Below are positions 35,576 through 44,586 of a stretch of 64,000 bases of DNA, piece after piece (the first letter of the stretch is position 1; each line of letters begins with the position of its first letter). The position numbers and the translations under genes were made by a program. The stretch is from NCBI GenBank assembly GCA_934277945.1, contig CAKQWA010000009.1:22470-86469 (forward strand). The letters run 5' to 3'. Under the pieces are notes generated by a model, which did not search any database, had not been told where the DNA came from, and saw nothing but the letters and a program-made list of their open reading frames with translations. Source of the stretch: an uncultured Alphaproteobacteria bacterium. Lineage in GTDB: Bacteria > Pseudomonadota > Alphaproteobacteria > CAAGCB01 > CAG-977.

Positions 35576-37273
35576 ATGCCTTTGCCGGTCAAACCTCATT
35601 CCAAGCAACCCTCTGCGGCGGCGGCGAAACCAGCCGGCGCGCCGCAGGCGGCGGCGGGAGCGAAAGCGGGGGAACCGCAGAAAGAAAAAGGGACGAAAGA
35701 AATCGTCCTTGAACTGTTTGCGAACGGCAACGACTGCATTACCGCGAAAAACGGTTCTTTTCCGGCAAAAGAGGACACGCAGTCCCTGCTCGCCCTGTTT
35801 TCCAACGGACGCTTTTTAGTCAGCGCCGAACACAAGTTCGACGGGCGCGTGATGAGCTTTGAGGTTTTGGCGCGCAAAAAGCATTTGCAGGTCAACAAAG
35901 CCGAGTACGTCCAGCAAAAAGTCATCAAGGCGATTTACGATTACAGCGCGCAGACGGCGCCCGCCGCGACGGTGACGGACGAAGGTCCCGCCGACCTTGA
36001 ACAACTGCAAATGCAAAAGGACTATGTGGCGGTTCTGACGCGCGCGGCGAACGTCAAGGTGTCGGACGTACACGTCGTCGTCGGCACGGATCACACGCAA
36101 ATCATGTTCCGCACAAACGGCATGATGAAAGTCGAACTGGAAAATTCAAAGGAATGGGGGGAAGCGTTTGTGCGCGCGGCGTTCGCTTCGTCGGACATTT
36201 CGGACGCGAACTACTCCTCGAACGAATATCAGGCGGCGCAAAAAGTCGGCGACACCCCTCTGCGCGGGTCGCAGGGCAAATTAAGATTGCCGCGCAACGT
36301 TCTGGGCGTGCGTTTGCAGTTCAACCCGATTGCGTTCGGCACGCGCTATCTGGTCATGCGCCTGCTGTACGCGGACGACGATCCGGACAACGCGGGCGAT
36401 TTAATGGCGCTGGGCTACACGCAAAGGGAAGCGGATATGTTCTACCGTCTGCGCGCGGTTCCCATCGGCATTATCATCGTGGCGGGACCGACGGGTTCGG
36501 GCAAATCGACGACATTGCAGCGCAACATGATTTCCTTGTTGCAGGAACGCAATTACGAATTGAACCTGATTACCGTGGAAGACCCTCCCGAATATCCCAT
36601 TCCGGGCGCGCGGCAGATGCCCGTGACGAACGCGAACACGGAAGCGTTGAAAGAACAGGAATTCACAAAGGCTCTGGCGGCGTCGTTGCGATCCGACCCC
36701 GATATGCTGATGATCGGGGAAATCCGCACGCTGTCGTCGGCGCAGTTGGCGTTTAAAGGCGCGCTGTCGGGACACGGCGTCTGGTCGACCCTGCACGCGA
36801 ACTCCTCGCCGGCGGTCATCATGCGCTTTCGCGACATGGGCGTTGAAACGTTTAAATTGATCGACCCCGAAATTATGAAAGGCATGGTGTCCCAGCGTCT
36901 GTTCCGCAAATTGTGCCCGCATTGCCGTATTCCCGTGACGCAACAGCCGGATCATCCGGCGGTGAAGCGTTTGAAAAAATCGTTCGGCGATTTCGGCATG
37001 GAGCAAACGTTTTTGAAAGGTCCCGGATGCCCGTATTGCGATATGCGCGGGGTGAAAGGGCGTATGGTCGTCGGCGAAATTCTGATGCCGGACGCGACGT
37101 TCTTGGATTTGCTGGTCAAGGGCGAAACGAAAAAGGCGATTGACTACTGGACGGGCGATTTGGGCGGCAGAACCATGAAAGATTGTGCGGTGGAGCGTAT
37201 GCTGGGCGGCACGATCGACTTGGAAGAAGTGGAGCGTTGGTGCGGCTTGCTTGACGAACGCCCGACATATTAA
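35576..37273 (+). CDS. pilQ: PilQ family pilus assembly/secretion ATPase (GspE superfamily)
   Basis: 565-residue hexameric-type ATPase that powers pilus extension. Walker A GPTGSGKSTTLQ near residue 305, Asp box TVEDPPEYPIPG, Walker B DMLMIGEIRTL, His box WSTLHANSSP. A C-terminal zinc site uses CPHC and CPYC. The N-terminal domain differs from GspE and matches the thin-pilus PilQ group. As a VirB11-superfamily relative it could also serve the nearby VirB-like genes (speculation). Confidence 0.92.
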   Translation: MPLPVKPHSKQPSAAAAKPAGAPQAAAGAKAGEPQKEKGTKEIVLELFANGNDCITAKNGSFPAKEDTQSLLALFSNGRFLVSAEHKFDGRVMSFEVLARKKHLQVNKAEYVQQKVIKAIYDYSAQTAPAATVTDEGPADLEQLQMQKDYVAVLTRAANVKVSDVHVVVGTDHTQIMFRTNGMMKVELENSKEWGEAFVRAAFASSDISDANYSSNEYQAAQKVGDTPLRGSQGKLRLPRNVLGVRLQFNPIAFGTRYLVMRLLYADDDPDNAGDLMALGYTQREADMFYRLRAVPIGIIIVAGPTGSGKSTTLQRNMISLLQERNYELNLITVEDPPEYPIPGARQMPVTNANTEALKEQEFTKALAASLRSDPDMLMIGEIRTLSSAQLAFKGALSGHGVWSTLHANSSPAVIMRFRDMGVETFKLIDPEIMKGMVSQRLFRKLCPHCRIPVTQQPDHPAVKRLKKSFGDFGMEQTFLKGPGCPYCDMRGVKGRMVVGEILMPDATFLDLLVKGETKKAIDYWTGDLGGRTMKDCAVERMLGGTIDLEEVERWCGLLDERPTY

Positions 37274-37290
37274 ACGCAGGAGTGCGACAG

Positions 37291-38373
37291 ATGGCGAAAT
37301 TTTCATTAAACGATCTCGAACGCTATTACGCAATGGCTATTTGCCGGATGAGCGGCGGCACGCGGTTGCGCATTTACCGCAAATTGATGAGCTTGCTGAA
37401 AAACCGCTTTTCATTGATGGACGCGTTGGATCGAATTCACGGGATTTTGACGAACGACGGCAAGAATCCGGGGGAACCGATGGCTTTGGCGCTGATGTAC
37501 TGGTCGCGTTCGTTGCAAAACGGTAATCCGCTTTCCGTCGCCATTGAGGGCTGGGCGCCGCCGAAAGAACGCCTGATGCTGTCGGTCGGCGACGTGTCGC
37601 ACATGGACGACGCTCTGGCGAACCTGATTAAAGTGACGGAAGGCACGAAAAAGATGACCGCCCCGCTCGTCGGCGCAATCAGTTACCCGATGTTCCTGTC
37701 CATGATGACGGTTTTGATTATTTACGCAATCGGCGTGTACATGGTGCCGCCGATGATCGCCGCCGCCCCCGGCACGCGCTGGACGGGCTTGGCGCGAGAT
37801 CTGGTGTCCCTGTCGTTTTGGATTCAGAAATACTGGTTTATCGCGTTCGCGTCCCTGCCGACGCTGTTCTTCCTGATATATCTGACGCTGTCGCGCTGGA
37901 AAGGACCGTCGCGCACCTATGTCGAAAACGTCCCGCCATGGTCGCTGTACCGCATTTTCGTCGGCGTGACGTGGCTGTTGGCAATGGCGGCTCTGGTGCA
38001 GGCGGGCACGCCCGTGTCGCAAGCGTTGAGAAACCTGCGCCATGACGCCAGTCCGTACCTGCTGTACCGCATTGACAAAGCGCTGATATTCATCAACAAC
38101 GGCGACAACATCGGCGAAGCGCTGAACAAGACGGGTCTGCTGTTTCCGGATAAGGAAATCATCGGCGACTTGCGCATTTACTCCGAAATGGACAACTTCC
38201 AAGCGGCGTTGAACCAAATGGCGAACGAATGGCTGGAAGACAGCGTGACGTCCATCGAGCAAAAAGCGGGCGTTTTGAACATGGTCGCGACGCTGTTCGT
38301 TTCCGGCGTTATCGCGTGGTCGGTTATGGGTACGTTCGCCATGCAGGAACAGATTACCGCCGCCATGGGCTAA
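37291..38373 (+). CDS. pilR: PilR family inner-membrane platform protein (GspF superfamily)
   Basis: 360 residues with two GspF-type halves: MSLLKNRFSLMDALDRIH plus helices at about 120-145 and 170-195, then WLLAMAALVQAGTPVSQALRNLRHDASPYLLYRIDKALIFINNGDNIGEAL and a final C-terminal helix (VATLFVSGVIAWSVMGTFAM). Anchors the ATPase and rotates or lifts pilin subunits. ATG 37291 with AGGAG 8 bases upstream is preferred to GTG 37282. Last gene of the pil operon; no prepilin gene follows. Confidence 0.9.
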   Translation: MAKFSLNDLERYYAMAICRMSGGTRLRIYRKLMSLLKNRFSLMDALDRIHGILTNDGKNPGEPMALALMYWSRSLQNGNPLSVAIEGWAPPKERLMLSVGDVSHMDDALANLIKVTEGTKKMTAPLVGAISYPMFLSMMTVLIIYAIGVYMVPPMIAAAPGTRWTGLARDLVSLSFWIQKYWFIAFASLPTLFFLIYLTLSRWKGPSRTYVENVPPWSLYRIFVGVTWLLAMAALVQAGTPVSQALRNLRHDASPYLLYRIDKALIFINNGDNIGEALNKTGLLFPDKEIIGDLRIYSEMDNFQAALNQMANEWLEDSVTSIEQKAGVLNMVATLFVSGVIAWSVMGTFAMQEQITAAMG

Positions 38374-38420
38374 ACCGCGCGCAAAGCCTGAAAAAACGGG
38401 CTTGAAGCCGCATAAAAAAG

Positions 38421-38456
38421 AACCGTAAAGAATCAATCGACTCTTTACGGTTTTTT
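38421..38456. terminator. Bidirectional terminator between pilR and the outer membrane protein gene
   Basis: Ten-base stem ACCGTAAAGA / TCTTTACGGT (38422-38431 with 38442-38451) with TTTTTT after it on the plus strand and a T-rich run (TTCTTTTTTATG) on the minus strand. It serves both convergent genes. Confidence 0.88.
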
Positions 38457-38477
38457 GTCGGTCTTTTTTAAGAAAAA

Positions 38478-39170
38478 TCAGAACGTGTAGCGCACGCCGA
38501 TCATAAAGTCGTTGGCGTACTGCTTCGTCGCGTAAGACTCGCCGTCTTCGGTGGCAAAGATTTTTCTCGTGCGCGTGTAGCGGTATCCCGCGTCAATCGC
38601 GACGTCGTCGGTCACGTCGTATGAAACGCCCGCGCCGAACGAATACGCAAAGGTGTTTTCGGACGCCGAGATAACTTCGTCGACATAGTTGCCGGCGTCG
38701 TCAAACAAATCTCTGGCGTGTATTTTCACGCGCGCCATGCCCGCGCCGACACTGACATAGGGTTTGAACGCCGTTCCCGTGCTGAAATCGTAATAGCCGT
38801 TGACCATGTAACTCTGCATACCCATTTCCAAAGAACCGTTTTCATAGGAACGCTTGGACGGATTGCGGTAGGTGTAGGCGAATTCGGCGCGGATGTTGTC
38901 CGTCAGTTTCGCACCGATGGCAAATTCGCCGCCGAAAGCGTTGTACTGTTGTTTAAGACCGTCTTCACCCGTTGCGCGAAGGTGGAAATCCGTGTAAACG
39001 AATTTAGCGGAAGCATAGGCTTCAACGCCGGATTTTTCGGCTTTTTGCTCGACTTTTTGTTCAACTTTCTTTGTTTCTTTCGGCGCGGCTTTCGCTTTGG
39101 CGGGCGCGGCGTTCGCCGTCACGGAAAAGCACAAAACCAGCGCGGTGGTCGCCAAAAACAATTTTTTCAT
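38478..39170 (-). CDS. Outer-membrane beta-barrel protein
   Basis: 230 residues. Signal peptide MKKLFLATTALVLCFSVTANA, a lysine-rich stretch (KAKAAPKETKKVEQKVEQKAEK), then an eight-stranded-type barrel with alternating strands and the terminal IGVRYTF ending in phenylalanine, the BAM recognition signal. Motifs such as GYYDFSTGTAFKPYVSVGAGMARV and AIDAGYRYTRT resemble the Opa/Omp25-like porin-like surface antigens of alphaproteobacteria. A specific role cannot be read. GGAG precedes the ATG. Confidence 0.85.
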   Translation of the reverse strand: MKKLFLATTALVLCFSVTANAAPAKAKAAPKETKKVEQKVEQKAEKSGVEAYASAKFVYTDFHLRATGEDGLKQQYNAFGGEFAIGAKLTDNIRAEFAYTYRNPSKRSYENGSLEMGMQSYMVNGYYDFSTGTAFKPYVSVGAGMARVKIHARDLFDDAGNYVDEVISASENTFAYSFGAGVSYDVTDDVAIDAGYRYTRTRKIFATEDGESYATKQYANDFMIGVRYTF

Positions 39171-39183
39171 TCTGTCACTCCAA

Positions 39184-39639
39184 TCATATCAGTTGCCCGA
39201 ACCCGCCTGTCTGACGGATTGCTTCGCCCAATACGATACCACCGGAAATAGCGACGTTCAAGGATCTTGTATCCCGCCGCATCGGAATACGCACGCGCGC
39301 GTCGACGGCGTTGTGCACCTCGTCCGGCACGCCCGCGCTTTCGCGCCCCAGTAAAAGAATGTCGTCGGGCTGAAAAGCGAAATCGACGTAGGAAACGGAA
39401 CCTTTGGTTGTCAGCAAAACGACGCGCCCCTTGTGATTCTGCCAAAACCGCTCCCAACTGACATGACGCGTGCAGTCGACAATGTTCAGATAATCCATTC
39501 CCGCGCGGCGCATCTTCTGGTCGTTAAAGACGAAACCGCACGGCTCAATGATGTCGACGGGCAGATTGAAGCACGCCGCCAAACGCAACAGCGTGCCGGT
39601 GTTCTGCGGAATATCCGGTTCGTACAAAGCCAGACGCAC
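39184..39639 (-). CDS. trmL: tRNA (cytidine(34)-2'-O)-methyltransferase TrmL
   Basis: 151-residue SPOUT methyltransferase that 2'-O-methylates the wobble base of tRNA-Leu isoacceptors. Motifs: ALYEPDIPQNTGTLLRLAACFNLPVDIIEPCGF, LLLGRESAGVPDEV and RIPMRRDTRSLNVAISGGIVLGEAIRQ, the knotted SAM site. Starts at GTG 39639, 12 bases after the ychF stop, so probably co-transcribed with it. Confidence 0.93.
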   Translation of the reverse strand: MRLALYEPDIPQNTGTLLRLAACFNLPVDIIEPCGFVFNDQKMRRAGMDYLNIVDCTRHVSWERFWQNHKGRVVLLTTKGSVSYVDFAFQPDDILLLGRESAGVPDEVHNAVDARVRIPMRRDTRSLNVAISGGIVLGEAIRQTGGFGQLI

Positions 39640-39650
39640 GGGCGCAGTCC

Positions 39651-40754
39651 TTATACGTTGAACAGGAAATGGCAGATGTCGCCGTCCTGCATGACGTACG
39701 TTTTGCCCTCGGAGCGCAATTTGCCCGTTTCTCTGGCTTTCGCTTCGCTTTTGCAGGCGACGAAATCGTCATAGGAAATGATTTCGGCGCGAATGAACCC
39801 GCGTTCAAAATCGGAATGGATGACGCCGGCGGCTTGCGGCGCGGTCATGCCGTCCTTAATCGTCCAAGCCTTTGATTCTTTGGGACCGACGGTAAAGAAC
39901 GTTTTGAGGTTCAGCAACTTGTAACCGGCTTTAATCACGCGGTTCAATCCCGTTTCCTCCAACCCGAGCGTTTCCAAAAATTCCTTTTGCTCTTGCGGAT
40001 TTTCCAGCAAAGCGACTTCGGATTCAATGGCGGCGGAAATGACGACGGCTTGATTGCCCTGCTTTTGCGCCATTTCAAAAACGCGATCGGAAAATTCGTT
40101 GCCCGTCGCGGCGGAATTTTCATCCACGTTGCAAACGTACAAAACGGGCTTGGAAGTCAGCAGGAACAACTGCTTGTAGAGTTTCTGCTTTTCCTCGTCA
40201 TCAAAGTGAACGGTGCGGGCGGGCTTGCCGCTGCGCAAAGCGTCCAAAACGGGCTGCATGACGGCGACTTGGTCTTTTCCCTCTTTTTCGCCGGCGCGGG
40301 CTTTCTTTTCAAACGGGACGATGCGGCGTTCCAAACTGTCCAAATCCGCCAGCATCAATTCGGTTTCAATCGTTTCGGCGTCGCGCACGGGGTCAATGCT
40401 TCCCTCGACGTGCGTGATGTCGGAATCTTCAAAACAGCGCAGGACGTGCACAATCGCGTCGACTTCGCGAATCGACGCCAGAAACTGATTGCCCAGCCCC
40501 TCGCCGCGCGACGCGCCCTTGACCAGCCCCGCGATGTCGACAAATTCCAACTGCGTATTGATCGTCTGCTTGGAATCCGCCAGTTTCGTCAAAACGTCCA
40601 AGCGGGGATCGGGCACGGCGACGCGCCCCACGTTCGGCTCGATCGTGCAGAACGGGTAATTCGCCGCCTGCGCCGCCTGCGTGGATGTCAAAGCGTTGAA
40701 CAGCGTGGATTTCCCCACGTTCGGCAAACCGACGATACCGCAATTAAAACCCAT
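39651..40754 (-). CDS. ychF: Ribosome-binding ATPase/GTPase YchF
   Basis: 367 residues of the Obg-related universal family. G1 is GLPNVGKSTLFNALT, G3 DIAGLVKGASRGEGLGNQF, the altered G4 is YVCNVDENSAA (NVDE instead of NKxD, which gives ATP preference), and the C-terminal TGS domain includes TFFTVGPKESKAWTIKDGMTAPQAAGVIHSDFERGFIRAEI. Part of the rplY-pth-ychF order. Confidence 0.97.
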   Translation of the reverse strand: MGFNCGIVGLPNVGKSTLFNALTSTQAAQAANYPFCTIEPNVGRVAVPDPRLDVLTKLADSKQTINTQLEFVDIAGLVKGASRGEGLGNQFLASIREVDAIVHVLRCFEDSDITHVEGSIDPVRDAETIETELMLADLDSLERRIVPFEKKARAGEKEGKDQVAVMQPVLDALRSGKPARTVHFDDEEKQKLYKQLFLLTSKPVLYVCNVDENSAATGNEFSDRVFEMAQKQGNQAVVISAAIESEVALLENPQEQKEFLETLGLEETGLNRVIKAGYKLLNLKTFFTVGPKESKAWTIKDGMTAPQAAGVIHSDFERGFIRAEIISYDDFVACKSEAKARETGKLRSEGKTYVMQDGDICHFLFNV

Positions 40755-40764
40755 GATAAACTCC

Positions 40765-41337
40765 TTAATTTTTGTGTTGGATCAACGCCAAACGGTTTAA
40801 AAAGCCGCCCGTTCCCTCGGACAGCAGGACGGGCAGAGCCTCGCCTATTTCGTCGAACAGGACTTCCAAATCCTTTTTCTGCGCTTTTGAAAAATCGGAA
40901 AGCACGAAATTGACGACCTGATCTTTGGATTCGGGACGCCCGATGCCGATGCGCAAACGCGTGTAGGCGGACGTGCAGTGCGCATCGATACTGCGCAATC
41001 CGTTGTGACCGCCCGCGCCGCCGCCGATTTTGGCTTTGACTTTGGCGAACGGCAAATCCATGTCGTCGTGAATGACGAACAACTCGGACACGGACATTTT
41101 GTAAAAATCCATCGCGGCGCGCACCGCCTGTCCCGAATTGTTCATATAGGTCAGCGGCTTGACGGCGATGATTTTCTTTCCGTCGATGTTCCCCTCGGAC
41201 ACAAGGGCGTTGAAGCGGTTTTTGAACGGGGCAAAATTATAGCGGTGAACAAGACTGTCCACCGCCATAAAACCGACATTGTGTCTGTTGCCTTCGTATT
41301 CTTTGTCCGGATTTCCCAGACCGGCAATCAAAAACAT
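40765..41337 (-). CDS. pth: Peptidyl-tRNA hydrolase Pth
   Basis: Releases peptides from drop-off peptidyl-tRNA. 190 residues. Catalytic region GLGNPDKEYEGNRHNVGFMAVD (catalytic His 19-20), PLTYMNNSGQAV, VIHDDMDLPFAKVKAKIGGGAGGHNGLRSI. Lies just after rplY and before ychF. Confidence 0.97.
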   Translation of the reverse strand: MFLIAGLGNPDKEYEGNRHNVGFMAVDSLVHRYNFAPFKNRFNALVSEGNIDGKKIIAVKPLTYMNNSGQAVRAAMDFYKMSVSELFVIHDDMDLPFAKVKAKIGGGAGGHNGLRSIDAHCTSAYTRLRIGIGRPESKDQVVNFVLSDFSKAQKKDLEVLFDEIGEALPVLLSEGTGGFLNRLALIQHKN

Positions 41338-41348
41338 AATCAGTACGC

Positions 41349-41993
41349 TTATTTGCTTGCGGCGGCATCCGCGGCGGGAGCGGCGGGAGCGGCGGCAGCG
41401 GCGGGAGCGGCTGCGGGCGCATCGTCTTCGGCGGAAACGGCGGCAATCGTCGCGACCGTAATGTCTTCTTCCGCCGCGGGACGAACGCCGGCGGGGAATT
41501 TGATATCGGACATTTTAACGGTGTCGTTGATTTCCAAGCCCGTCAAATCGACAATCAGGTGTTCCGGAATGTCTTTGGGTTTGCAAACGACTTCGATCGC
41601 GCGGAAAATAGCGTTCAGGGTGCCGCCCGTCTTCAAGCCCGGCGAAGCCAGTTCGTTTTCGTAAATGACGGGGACTTCGATCGTCAGTTCCGTATTTTCG
41701 GAAACGCGCAGGAAATCGACATGGACGGGGACGTCGGAAACGGGGTCCGTCTGAATGTCCTGACAAATCGCGTGATATTTGTTTTTGCCGACGGTGATTT
41801 CAAACTGACGGGTCCAAAAACCTTCTTTACGCAACTGCGCGTCCAAATCCAAAGAGGAAATGGCGAACATGACGGGCGCTTTCTTTTCGCCGTAAATGAC
41901 GCCGGGGATGAAACCGGCTCTGCGTTCGGCGCGTGCGGCTCCCTTACCTGCCACGGTACGTTCCTTAACGCTGATAGATGTAACATTAGCCAT
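41349..41993 (-). CDS. rplY: 50S ribosomal protein L25/Ctc
   Basis: 214 residues: N-terminal 5S rRNA-binding L25 domain (ERTVAGKGAARAERRAGFIPGVIYG, HVDFLRVSENTELTIEVPVIY) and C-terminal TL5/Ctc domain (LNAIFRAIEVVCKPKDIPEHLIVDLTGLEINDTVKMSDI). An alanine/proline-rich tail follows. The leader carries the 17-base AU-rich element shared with virB2. Confidence 0.96.
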   Translation of the reverse strand: MANVTSISVKERTVAGKGAARAERRAGFIPGVIYGEKKAPVMFAISSLDLDAQLRKEGFWTRQFEITVGKNKYHAICQDIQTDPVSDVPVHVDFLRVSENTELTIEVPVIYENELASPGLKTGGTLNAIFRAIEVVCKPKDIPEHLIVDLTGLEINDTVKMSDIKFPAGVRPAAEEDITVATIAAVSAEDDAPAAAPAAAAAPAAPAADAAASK

Positions 41994-42005
41994 CGAATTA
42001 AATCC

Positions 42006-42022
42006 TTAAAAGTTAAAAGTTT
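42006..42022 (-). promoter_or_regulatory. AU-rich leader element of rplY
   Basis: AAACTTTTAACTTTTAA on the minus strand immediately before the AAGGA site of rplY, identical over 17 bases to 27441-27457 upstream of the virB2-like gene. Confidence 0.4.
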
Positions 42023-42124
42023 CAAACGCGGCGAGAGCCTCCAGGGATGCCCCGCCATGCGTTTGGGAAGTTTGTACACCTTTTGAAATCAAAAGGCAAG
42101 AAGTTGTTTGCAGATTCTTTGCCG

Positions 42125-42988
42125 TCAGTGCGCCAGCAACAGCGGGACGTCCGCGTGTTCGATGACGTAGACGGTCGTCGAGCCGAGAATCCAGCGGCGC
42201 ATGGAACTTTGCGTGTACGCGCCCATGACCAGCAGGTCGAATCCGCCGTCCAGTTTTTCGCACAAAGCCGCGCCGGAGGATTCCAGCGAAACGATTTCCG
42301 CGTCGACGCCGTTCCACGCCAGCAGTTTTTTCAAAGCGGCGGCGTCATCGTATTCGGTCAGTTTCGCCGTTTCAAAAATGACGATTTTTTCAGCCTTGCG
42401 CAAAAACGGCATCCCCAGCGTGACGGCTTTGGCGGCTTCGGGCGAACCGTTCCATTCCACCGCGATTTTCGTGCCGATCGTTTCGTGTCCGGAAACGGAC
42501 GGAAGCAGAACGGCGGCGCCGGTTTCCATCAGAACGGCGTTCAGGACGGAAAAAGAATCGTCGTTGGGAAAATCCGCGTCGTGCGGACGCGGCATGACCG
42601 TCAGGTCGCTGACACGGGACAGACGCACCATCACTTCTTCAGGATTGCCCTGCAACTGCTTGAAATCGGCGGACACCGCGCCGTCCAGTTCGGGAACGGT
42701 CTTGATTGTGATGTCGTTGTCGATGACGAAGCGGCGGAACAGCCTTTCCGCTTCTTTGGAATTGTGTTCCAGAACGGATTCCTGCGCGCTGACGATGTCG
42801 GGGAGCACCATGCCCGCCATATCGGACGACACAACGGGGATGGGCGGCACGAAAACCGCGTTCTGCCTGACGTGGACGGCGTCGATGTGACCGTTGAATT
42901 TGCGGGCGCACATCAGGGACGCGTCCAAGACGCCCTGCGCCGTTTCGGGAATGCTTAATTGAGCCAGAATATGCTTGTAACCGTTCAT
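42125..42988 (-). CDS. Universal stress protein (UspA) family, tandem-domain
   Basis: 287 residues with two Usp-type alpha/beta folds. The first half (YKHILAQLSIPETAQGVLDASLMCARKFNGHIDAVHVR) has lost the ATP-loop glycines. The second ends FDLLVMGAYTQSSMRRWILGSTTVYVIEHADVPLLL, which keeps the MGAY...S...GS layout of ATP-binding Usps. Likely a cytoplasmic stress-related protein with unknown ligand. GGAGGG precedes the ATG. Confidence 0.85.
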   Translation of the reverse strand: MNGYKHILAQLSIPETAQGVLDASLMCARKFNGHIDAVHVRQNAVFVPPIPVVSSDMAGMVLPDIVSAQESVLEHNSKEAERLFRRFVIDNDITIKTVPELDGAVSADFKQLQGNPEEVMVRLSRVSDLTVMPRPHDADFPNDDSFSVLNAVLMETGAAVLLPSVSGHETIGTKIAVEWNGSPEAAKAVTLGMPFLRKAEKIVIFETAKLTEYDDAAALKKLLAWNGVDAEIVSLESSGAALCEKLDGGFDLLVMGAYTQSSMRRWILGSTTVYVIEHADVPLLLAH

Positions 42989-42999
42989 ATCGCCCTCCG

Positions 43000-44574
43000 T
43001 TATTGAATACCGATACCGTTTTTCTTTAAAATGTCGAACACGTTTCGCAACGTTTCATTGCGGTCGCGCGACGAGTCGATTTTGTGCCAGCGCACCTCGC
43101 CCACATCGATGTCCAGTTGTTTTTTCAGCGCGTCCAAAGACTTCATGTCGGACGGATTGCGCTTGCGTTTGGCGACGCGTCCGGCGCGCACGTCCAAAGG
43201 CGCGTCGACCCAGAATCCGCAAAAGGCGACGCCCGTTTTTTTCGCCAGAGCCTCCGCCTGATCGCGAAATTCGGGCTTGAAGAACAGTGCGTCCAAAACG
43301 ACGCTGTGCCCGTTGCGAATGACGTTTTCGGCTTCCTTGCACAAACGGTCGTACACCGCCCGCTCGCCCGCGCCCAAATAACTGTCTTCGCCCAAATCGG
43401 CGGTTTGCGCGACGTTTTCCATGTTTTTGCGCAAAACGTCGTCGCGCAGGACAATCGCGCCGGGGGGCAAAGCGACGACGGGAGCCATTTCGCGCGCCAT
43501 GCGGGATTTGCCGCTTCCCGACAATCCGCCGCACGCCACGACGACCGGCGGCGCGGGATTTAAAAACTTGTACGCCCAGTCCAGATAAGAGCGCGCTTGC
43601 GCGGCGAATTTTTCCTTTTGAACAGGGTCTGCCGCGTCAACGGCGCGCTGAGCGAAAACATACGCCTGCACACCCGCGCGGCACGACATGAACAGCGGCA
43701 GGACGGGGATGCCCTCCCAATCCGCCGAACACGCCATGTAGTGATTGAACAAAATGCTCGCCAGCCGGTTCAGTCCCAGACTCGCCATGTCCATCAGCAG
43801 AAAGGCGACGTCGTACAGCGTGTCGATCTGGCTTAAATCCTCGTAAAAATCAATCGGATTGAATAAAGTGACGCGGTTTTGGAACATCACGACGTTCGTC
43901 AGGCGCAAATCGCCGTGACACCAGCGGATTTTGCCCTCGTCGCGCCGCTTGTCCAGCAGAGCCGCGTGCTTTGCCAGTTCCGCCAACTGCGCCCCGTCCA
44001 GCCGTTCGACGTCTTTCAAATCGAAAACTTCGGGCGAAAAGCACTTGCTCAACGTGTTGTTTTCGATGATGCGGCGGCGAATGACCTCCGCCCCGCCCCG
44101 CATTTTGAAAACGGGCGCGTCGGCGTGCAGTTCCCAAATCCGTTCCGCCAAATCCATCATTTCAAAGCGGTCGACGGAACCGTCCCTGATTTTGTTCAGG
44201 TAGAAATCCTCCTCGGGAAAGCGGTGCATGACCAGCAGATAATCGACGATTTGGGCATCTGCGTCGCGGCAGAATTCGCGCAGGAACAGCCGCCCCTTCG
44301 CGTTTCTGACGACGGTTTCAATGCCCAGACAGATGCCGGAGGCGAAGCGTTCGCACGTCATCAGTTCCTGCCGGCAGGACTGCAAGCGTTTTTCGGGCGT
44401 GGAGAAATCCGCATAGGGAAACTTCACGCCCTTTTTCAGTTTGTAGGCTTTGTCGCCGACCAGAAAGACCAACGAAATGTTCGTTTCGACGATATCGACT
44501 TTTTCGTTTTTCAGCCCGTAGGTTTTGGATTGCTTTAAAATGTCGATGACTTCGGATTGGTCGTCGATCAGCAT
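43000..44574 (-). CDS. Bifunctional aminoglycoside phosphotransferase-like / P-loop kinase protein
   Basis: 524 residues in two parts. Residues about 1-330 resemble the APH fold: VDIVETNISLVFLVGDKAYKLKKGVKFPYADFS, then the catalytic WCHGDLRLTNVVMF and PIDFYEDLSQIDTLYDVAFLLMDM. Residues about 345-524 are a P-loop kinase: VVACGGLSGSGKSRMAREMAP and the AGRVAKRKRNPSD lid arginines. This fusion is a known proteobacterial family without assigned substrate; it should not be read as a proven resistance gene. Ends 12 bases before the USP gene, so probably one operon. Confidence 0.85.
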   Translation of the reverse strand: MLIDDQSEVIDILKQSKTYGLKNEKVDIVETNISLVFLVGDKAYKLKKGVKFPYADFSTPEKRLQSCRQELMTCERFASGICLGIETVVRNAKGRLFLREFCRDADAQIVDYLLVMHRFPEEDFYLNKIRDGSVDRFEMMDLAERIWELHADAPVFKMRGGAEVIRRRIIENNTLSKCFSPEVFDLKDVERLDGAQLAELAKHAALLDKRRDEGKIRWCHGDLRLTNVVMFQNRVTLFNPIDFYEDLSQIDTLYDVAFLLMDMASLGLNRLASILFNHYMACSADWEGIPVLPLFMSCRAGVQAYVFAQRAVDAADPVQKEKFAAQARSYLDWAYKFLNPAPPVVVACGGLSGSGKSRMAREMAPVVALPPGAIVLRDDVLRKNMENVAQTADLGEDSYLGAGERAVYDRLCKEAENVIRNGHSVVLDALFFKPEFRDQAEALAKKTGVAFCGFWVDAPLDVRAGRVAKRKRNPSDMKSLDALKKQLDIDVGEVRWHKIDSSRDRNETLRNVFDILKKNGIGIQ

Positions 44575-44586
44575 CGCCGCCCCCTG

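Noticed and set aside
42079..42096. Inverted repeat CCTTTTGA-AA-TCAAAAGG between the USP and rplY genes as a terminator
   Set aside because: No T-run on either strand. It may be an operator, but nothing else supports it.
43000..44574. Aminoglycoside resistance gene
   Set aside because: The APH-like half is fused to a P-loop kinase in a widespread housekeeping-type family; fold similarity alone does not show drug modification.
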